Assembly (NCBI GenBank): GCA_937914775.1
Contig: CALDNB010000263.1
Location: 1-7,950 of the forward strand
Source: an uncultured Clostridia bacterium
Lineage (GTDB): Bacteria > Bacillota > Clostridia > Monoglobales > Firm-18
Direction: 5' to 3'
Length of the DNA: 7,950 bases
Part shown: one piece after another, positions 5,531-7,950 of the stretch
Numbering within the stretch: position 1 is the stretch's first letter
Layout: every line of letters starts with the position of its first letter
Translations under genes and position numbers: made by a program
Notes under the pieces: generated by a model
The model's database searches: none
Seen by the model: the letters and a program-made list of their open reading frames with translations, nothing else
What the model was told of the DNA's origin: nothing

Positions 5531-6390
5531 TAGTATTCTCCTTTAAGAACGCCTTTGCCAAGTCTGAAAGTTACGCCCTTTAATATCTTCTCTTTAATCA
5601 TCTTTTTAAGACTTGTGTCCTCTGAAAGTGCATTATAATCGTCGTAATCATCGTAAGGAAAAACATTGTCAAATATGTCATGAAGACAGTCTTCCCCGTC
5701 TTCCACGTCAAACAGAGAATAAAATTTATATATATTTGACTGCTCACCTAACTCTTTAACAACTTCTTTGCTTAATAACCACGAATCACATAAATACTTC
5801 GGGTTTTCAAGCCCGAACAAACGGTCAGTTACTGTTTTTGACTCTTTTAAGGAATTAAGAATTGCCTCTATTGTAAACTTTTCCCCTGAGGGTACATCGT
5901 TGGGAATGTGAAGTTTTATGCACTCGCCGTCAAAGTTTTCATACTGAAGACGTCCAACCTCGATTATTCTCATTCTTATAAAATAGTACGCCCACGCCAT
6001 CATAATAAATCTTATACCGCCGTGTTTTTCAATGGCAAAGTCTTCTTCAAAAATAGATTTTACCCTTTGCTTATGGACTTTTATCTGCTGCTCGTCAAGT
6101 TGTGCCTTTTCTACATTTTCCCTGCTTGTTTTGTAGCCTAATACAATCATAAGATTTGTAGCAAAGGGCGGTATTCCCTCTGTAAATAACTGCGAAATAT
6201 CATTTAAGTCCCATACTGTTTTTAAACTGTCAACATCTCCGTAATTTAAAAATTCAAATACTCTGTCAAATGCCTCAAGCCATAAAGGATTGCTGTTTAT
6301 TGCCTCCTGACACTCGTAGCATTGTTCTTTGTATTTGTCATCTATTCCAAAATATAATAAGCCGTTGTCTATATCACTTTTTGATATCAT
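5530..6390 (-). CDS. GNAT-like acyltransferase-family protein (NAT_N/GNAT_C type)
   Basis: A soluble 286-residue protein matching the layout I recall for proteins labelled acyltransferase domain-containing, with an N-terminal helical NAT_N-like half and a GNAT_C-like second half. Supporting motifs are IIEVGRLQYE (142-151), KLHIPNDVPSGEKFT (159-173), LCDSWLLS (200-207), SNIYKFYSLFDV (218-229), and a closing TSLKKMIKEKILKG...GKGVL. Relatives usually have CHSWLL where this protein has CDSWLL (Asp202), a change at a conserved position. A run of acidic residues and tyrosines (245-252) is notable. It is first in the operon, with a good promoter and GAGGT six bases before the ATG. The reaction and acceptor are unknown. 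No membrane segment or signal peptide is seen, so it should act in the cytoplasm. Confidence 0.65.
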   Translation of the reverse strand: MISKSDIDNGLLYFGIDDKYKEQCYECQEAINSNPLWLEAFDRVFEFLNYGDVDSLKTVWDLNDISQLFTEGIPPFATNLMIVLGYKTSRENVEKAQLDEQQIKVHKQRVKSIFEEDFAIEKHGGIRFIMMAWAYYFIRMRIIEVGRLQYENFDGECIKLHIPNDVPSGEKFTIEAILNSLKESKTVTDRLFGLENPKYLCDSWLLSKEVVKELGEQSNIYKFYSLFDVEDGEDCLHDIFDNVFPYDDYDDYNALSEDTSLKKMIKEKILKGVTFRLGKGVLKGEY

Positions 6391-6414
6391 AATATTACCT
6401 CATTTCTGATTTTA

Positions 6415-6443
6415 ATTATAACATCAGCAAAGAACAATAGCAA
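6415..6443 (-). promoter_or_regulatory. Promoter of the acyltransferase-PrsW-binding protein operon
   Basis: On the minus strand, TTGCTA (6443-6438) and a perfect TATAAT (6420-6415) are separated by 17 bases. The -10 box lies 24 bases upstream of the first ATG, which gives a short leader containing the GAGGT. The promoter immediately follows the terminator of the zinc-ribbon gene, so the operon is an independent unit. Confidence 0.65.
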
Positions 6444-6474
6444 GAAAAAACTGACCGCATTTACGAGGTCAGTT
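6441..6474 (-). terminator. Terminator of the zinc-ribbon gene
   Basis: On the minus strand AACTGACC (6474-6467) and GGTCAGTT (6456-6449) form an 8-bp stem with a ten-base loop, and the 3' arm runs into TTTTTT (6450-6445). The gene's TGA stop (6471-6469) lies in the 5' arm, so the ribosome reaches into the hairpin. The tail overlaps the -35 region of the next promoter. Confidence 0.85.
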
Positions 6475-7005
6475 CTCATTTTCAACCGGTTTTTGTGTAA
6501 AATCGGTTATTGATACAATATTTTCTTCGCTTAAATACCCACACGCCAATAATTTTCTTGTACAATTCTCGCAAATAGAATGACCGCGTGACAAATTATA
6601 AAACTTCATATCATATAACGAAATACGTCCTCCACAACAGTCACAGTATATGTAGTTTAAATTTTTTATATAAAATGACGGCAAATGTTCCCACTGTTCC
6701 TGAATATATTTTATTAATTCGTGTTTTGTTGTTATTGAGTCGGGAATACTCAATTCATCTTTCTCGTCTATGTTCTCTTTGTCTGTATGTTTATATTCTG
6801 AGTAAGTTACCAATCTTTCTGCAGCATGGAATGTTATGGTTATTCCTCCGTGACCGCCACCCATATAATCGGCACGATAGTACTCCAAATGATAATCTTT
6901 TTCCAAACCAATTCCCTCTGGAGTTCTTAATGTAATCACATTTTTTTGTTGAGGTTGTGGTTGGGGTTGTTGTTTTTTCCGTCCAAACAAACGTTTCCAA
7001 AACAT
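6469..7005 (-). CDS. Small zinc-ribbon protein with basic N-terminus, unknown function
   Basis: I do not recognise this 178-residue protein. It begins MFWKRLFGRKKQQPQPQPQQ, a strongly basic, aromatic start followed by a Pro-Gln linker, which may bind membrane or nucleic acid. A middle part (about residues 24-110) contains a glycine-rich turn (MGGGHGGITITF) and a helix ending in QEQWEHLPSFYI. The C-terminal part has four well-placed cysteines, YCDCCGGRISLYD and SICENC (Cys121/Cys124 and Cys145/Cys148), typical of a two-knuckle zinc ribbon. The start is the ATG at 7005, nine bases after AGGGAG; the ATG at 7014 touches that ribosome binding site and is unlikely. It is a single gene with its own promoter and terminator, placed between ferritin and the PrsW operon. 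Confidence 0.7.
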   Translation of the reverse strand: MFWKRLFGRKKQQPQPQPQQKNVITLRTPEGIGLEKDYHLEYYRADYMGGGHGGITITFHAAERLVTYSEYKHTDKENIDEKDELSIPDSITTKHELIKYIQEQWEHLPSFYIKNLNYIYCDCCGGRISLYDMKFYNLSRGHSICENCTRKLLACGYLSEENIVSITDFTQKPVENEN

Positions 7006-7040
7006 AATTCTCATCTCCCTACTCTTTTTATCAGTTTATC

Positions 7041-7070
7041 ATAATATTATTTAAAATGCAATAGAAGCAA
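7041..7070 (-). promoter_or_regulatory. Candidate promoter of the zinc-ribbon gene
   Basis: On the minus strand TTGCTT (7070-7065) and TATTAT (7046-7041) match the sigma-A boxes at four and five of six positions with an 18-base spacer. It lies between the ferritin terminator and the AGGGAG of the gene. Other AT-rich -10 candidates overlap (for example TATGAT close by), so the exact choice is uncertain. Confidence 0.45.
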
Positions 7071-7090
7071 GGTCTTGAGTTTCCGGGTTT

Positions 7091-7127
7091 TATAAAAAAT
7101 AAAGGGTTTGAGTAATCTCAAACCCTT
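7091..7127 (-). terminator. Terminator of the ferritin transcript
   Basis: On the minus strand AAGGGTTTGAG (7127-7117) and CTCAAACCCTT (7112-7102) form a perfect 11-bp stem with a four-base loop, followed by TATTTTTTAT. It lies about 90 bases after the ferritin stop, so the message has a long 3' tail holding the folded element at 7153-7205. Confidence 0.88.
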
Positions 7128-7152
7128 AAGTCATTATTTTTAGTTTATATAT

Positions 7153-7205
7153 GTGGGAGAAGACAGGAATTGCACCTGTCAGCAAATTGCTCACTCGGCT
7201 CTCAC
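7153..7205. other. Cloverleaf-like folded element of unknown nature after ferritin
   Basis: Three helices can be drawn by eye. A closing stem pairs GTGGGAG (7153-7159) with CTCTCAC (7199-7205), 7 bp with one G-T pair. Inside are GACAGG/CCTGTC (7162-7167 and 7175-7180, seven-base loop) and AGCAA/TTGCT (7181-7185 and 7187-7191). The seven-base loop and 7-bp closing stem recall a tRNA, but there is no anticodon arm, no canonical T-loop sequence and no CCA, and the element is only 53 bases. The plus-strand RNA pairs slightly better (the G-T becomes A-C on the other strand), but the minus strand is the transcribed one. It could be a 3'-UTR-derived small RNA, a tRNA remnant or an unrecognised regulatory motif. 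Confidence 0.35.
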
Positions 7206-7218
7206 CTTGTGTTCATTA

Positions 7219-7734
7219 TTAATCTAAAACTAATGACGGAGCAGTATAAACTCTTGCGGCATACTCACTGTCAAGAGAGTAAAGTCCTTTTGAGTCATTA
7301 CCAAACAGTTCCATCTTTTTAATCATATCATCAGCATTCTTTTCTTCTTCAAGTTGTTCTTTCACAAACCAGTCAAGGAACTGCATCGTTCTGAAGTCTT
7401 TTACATCGTACGCTGCACCGTAGATGTTGTTTATAAGTCCTGTAACATACTGTTCATGTTCAAAACCTGCCTTAAGCGGATCCATAAGAGTTTTAAGTTC
7501 CTTATCCGGCTTATCTACAGCACCAAGGTCAACCTTTTCCCCGCACATCTGCAAATACTTTAAAAACAGCATTGCATGGTCTCTTTCTTCCTGTGCCTGA
7601 ATCATATACCAGTTGGCAAATCCGTCCAGACCCTGTGCCTCGTAAAATACAGAAAAATCAAGATACAGATATGCAGAGTATAATTCCTTTGTTATCTGTT
7701 CGTTAAGTAATTTTGAAACCTTTGAATCAAGCAT
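7219..7734 (-). CDS. ftnA: Ferritin (bacterial non-haem type)
   Basis: Iron-storage protein that oxidises Fe(II) at a di-iron site and stores the mineral inside a 24-subunit shell in the cytoplasm. At 171 residues it is full length. The ferroxidase residues align in position with E. coli FtnA: Glu17, Tyr24, Glu49, Glu50 and His53 (in QAQEERDHAM), Glu94, Glu126, Gln127 and Glu130 (in FVKEQLEEE). The ATG has GGAG eight bases upstream. It follows the peroxidase gene by 60 bases, most of which is a hairpin, so there is little room for a separate promoter; the two are probably one transcript with reduced read-through. The pairing suggests joint protection against peroxide and free iron. A folded element and a strong terminator follow. 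Confidence 0.95.
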   Translation of the reverse strand: MLDSKVSKLLNEQITKELYSAYLYLDFSVFYEAQGLDGFANWYMIQAQEERDHAMLFLKYLQMCGEKVDLGAVDKPDKELKTLMDPLKAGFEHEQYVTGLINNIYGAAYDVKDFRTMQFLDWFVKEQLEEEKNADDMIKKMELFGNDSKGLYSLDSEYAARVYTAPSLVLD

Positions 7735-7751
7735 TATTAATCTCTCCTTTT

Positions 7752-7784
7752 TTCTAAAACAGGCGGCTTTATTCCAGCCGCCTG
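7752..7784 (-). terminator. Hairpin between the peroxidase and ferritin genes (weak terminator or attenuator)
   Basis: On the minus strand CAGGCGGCT (7784-7776) and AGCCGCCTG (7768-7760) form a 9-bp GC-rich stem with a seven-base loop, followed by TTTTAG. The T-run is short, so partial termination or RNA processing is likely. It lies within the 60 bases separating the two genes and would lower ferritin expression relative to the peroxidase. Confidence 0.65.
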
Positions 7785-7794
7785 CAAAACAATC

Positions 7795-7950
7795 TTATTT
7801 AAAATATCTCTTCAACAAGCCCTCGAATGCTTTACCATGACGAGCTTCGTCTCTTGCCATTTCGTGAACAGTATCGTGAATAGCATCAAGATTTGCTTCT
7901 TTAGCACGTTTTGCAAGGTCAAATTTACCCATTGTTGCACCGTTTTCAGC
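7795..7950 (-). CDS. Rubrerythrin-family NADH peroxidase, C-terminal 51 residues
   Basis: The frame runs in from the right edge and ends with TAA at 7797-7795. The visible end includes LDAIHDTVHEMARDEARHG and AFEGLLKRYFK, the closing segment of clostridial rubrerythrin-like NADH peroxidases (rubredoxin plus di-iron domain type). The DEARHG motif supplies di-iron ligands (Glu and His). These proteins reduce hydrogen peroxide with electrons from NADH through small redox carriers, in the cytoplasm. The N-terminal part, including any rubredoxin domain, is outside the window, so the exact subfamily cannot be confirmed. It lies just upstream of ferritin and likely forms one stress-defence unit with it. 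Confidence 0.85.
   Translation of the reverse strand, partial: AENGATMGKFDLAKRAKEANLDAIHDTVHEMARDEARHGKAFEGLLKRYFK

Noticed and set aside
7153..7205. A true tRNA gene
   Set aside because: Too short, no anticodon arm, no standard T-loop sequence and no CCA; reported only as an unexplained folded element.
1..7950. CRISPR array, prophage or transposase gene
   Set aside because: No regularly spaced repeats, phage genes or transposase coding sequence were seen; the only mobile-like feature is the small non-coding palindromic element.

Overview
The window reads as a chromosomal segment of an anaerobic, AT-rich Firmicute, most likely a Clostridia member of the gut type. The reasons are strong AGGAGG-like ribosome binding sites, canonical sigma-A promoters, short U-tailed terminators, rubrerythrin-type peroxide and iron defence genes, and small palindromic intergenic repeats. 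The genus cannot be fixed from the sequence alone. Only gap is on the plus strand; every other gene is on the minus strand.

Layout from left to right: (1) the 5' end of an unrecognised minus-strand gene (1-178); (2) an intergenic control region of about 320 bp (179-497) with two plus-strand promoter candidates, a hairpin with a T-run, a perfect 16-bp inverted repeat around the main gap promoter, and a Rex-like operator at the start of transcription; (3) gap, glycolytic GAPDH of the E. coli/eukaryote-like type, with a codon-usage switch near its middle; (4) a terminator shared with the convergent malQ gene; (5) malQ (4-alpha-glucanotransferase) with a TTG start, preceded by a small DUF2007-like gene; (6) a palindromic MITE-like element at 3362-3456; (7) a tightly coupled three-gene operon (6390 to 3456), with TAATG overlaps at both junctions, encoding a GNAT-like acyltransferase-family protein, a PrsW-type intramembrane protease and a four-helix membrane protein carrying a PstS-like binding domain; (8) a small zinc-ribbon protein with its own promoter and terminator; (9) ferritin, followed by a cloverleaf-like folded segment of unknown nature and a strong terminator; (10) the C-terminal 51 residues of a rubrerythrin-family NADH peroxidase, separated from ferritin by a hairpin.

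Functionally, gap and malQ belong to glycolysis and glycogen/maltodextrin use. The Rex-like box would tie gap to the NADH/NAD+ ratio. The peroxidase and ferritin form a peroxide-removal and iron-storage pair. The PrsW operon is the least explained part: it looks like a membrane signalling or surface-sensing unit whose substrate is unknown. The best leads are this operon, the palindromic gap promoter with its adjacent Rex box, the mosaic codon usage of gap, and the folded element after ferritin.
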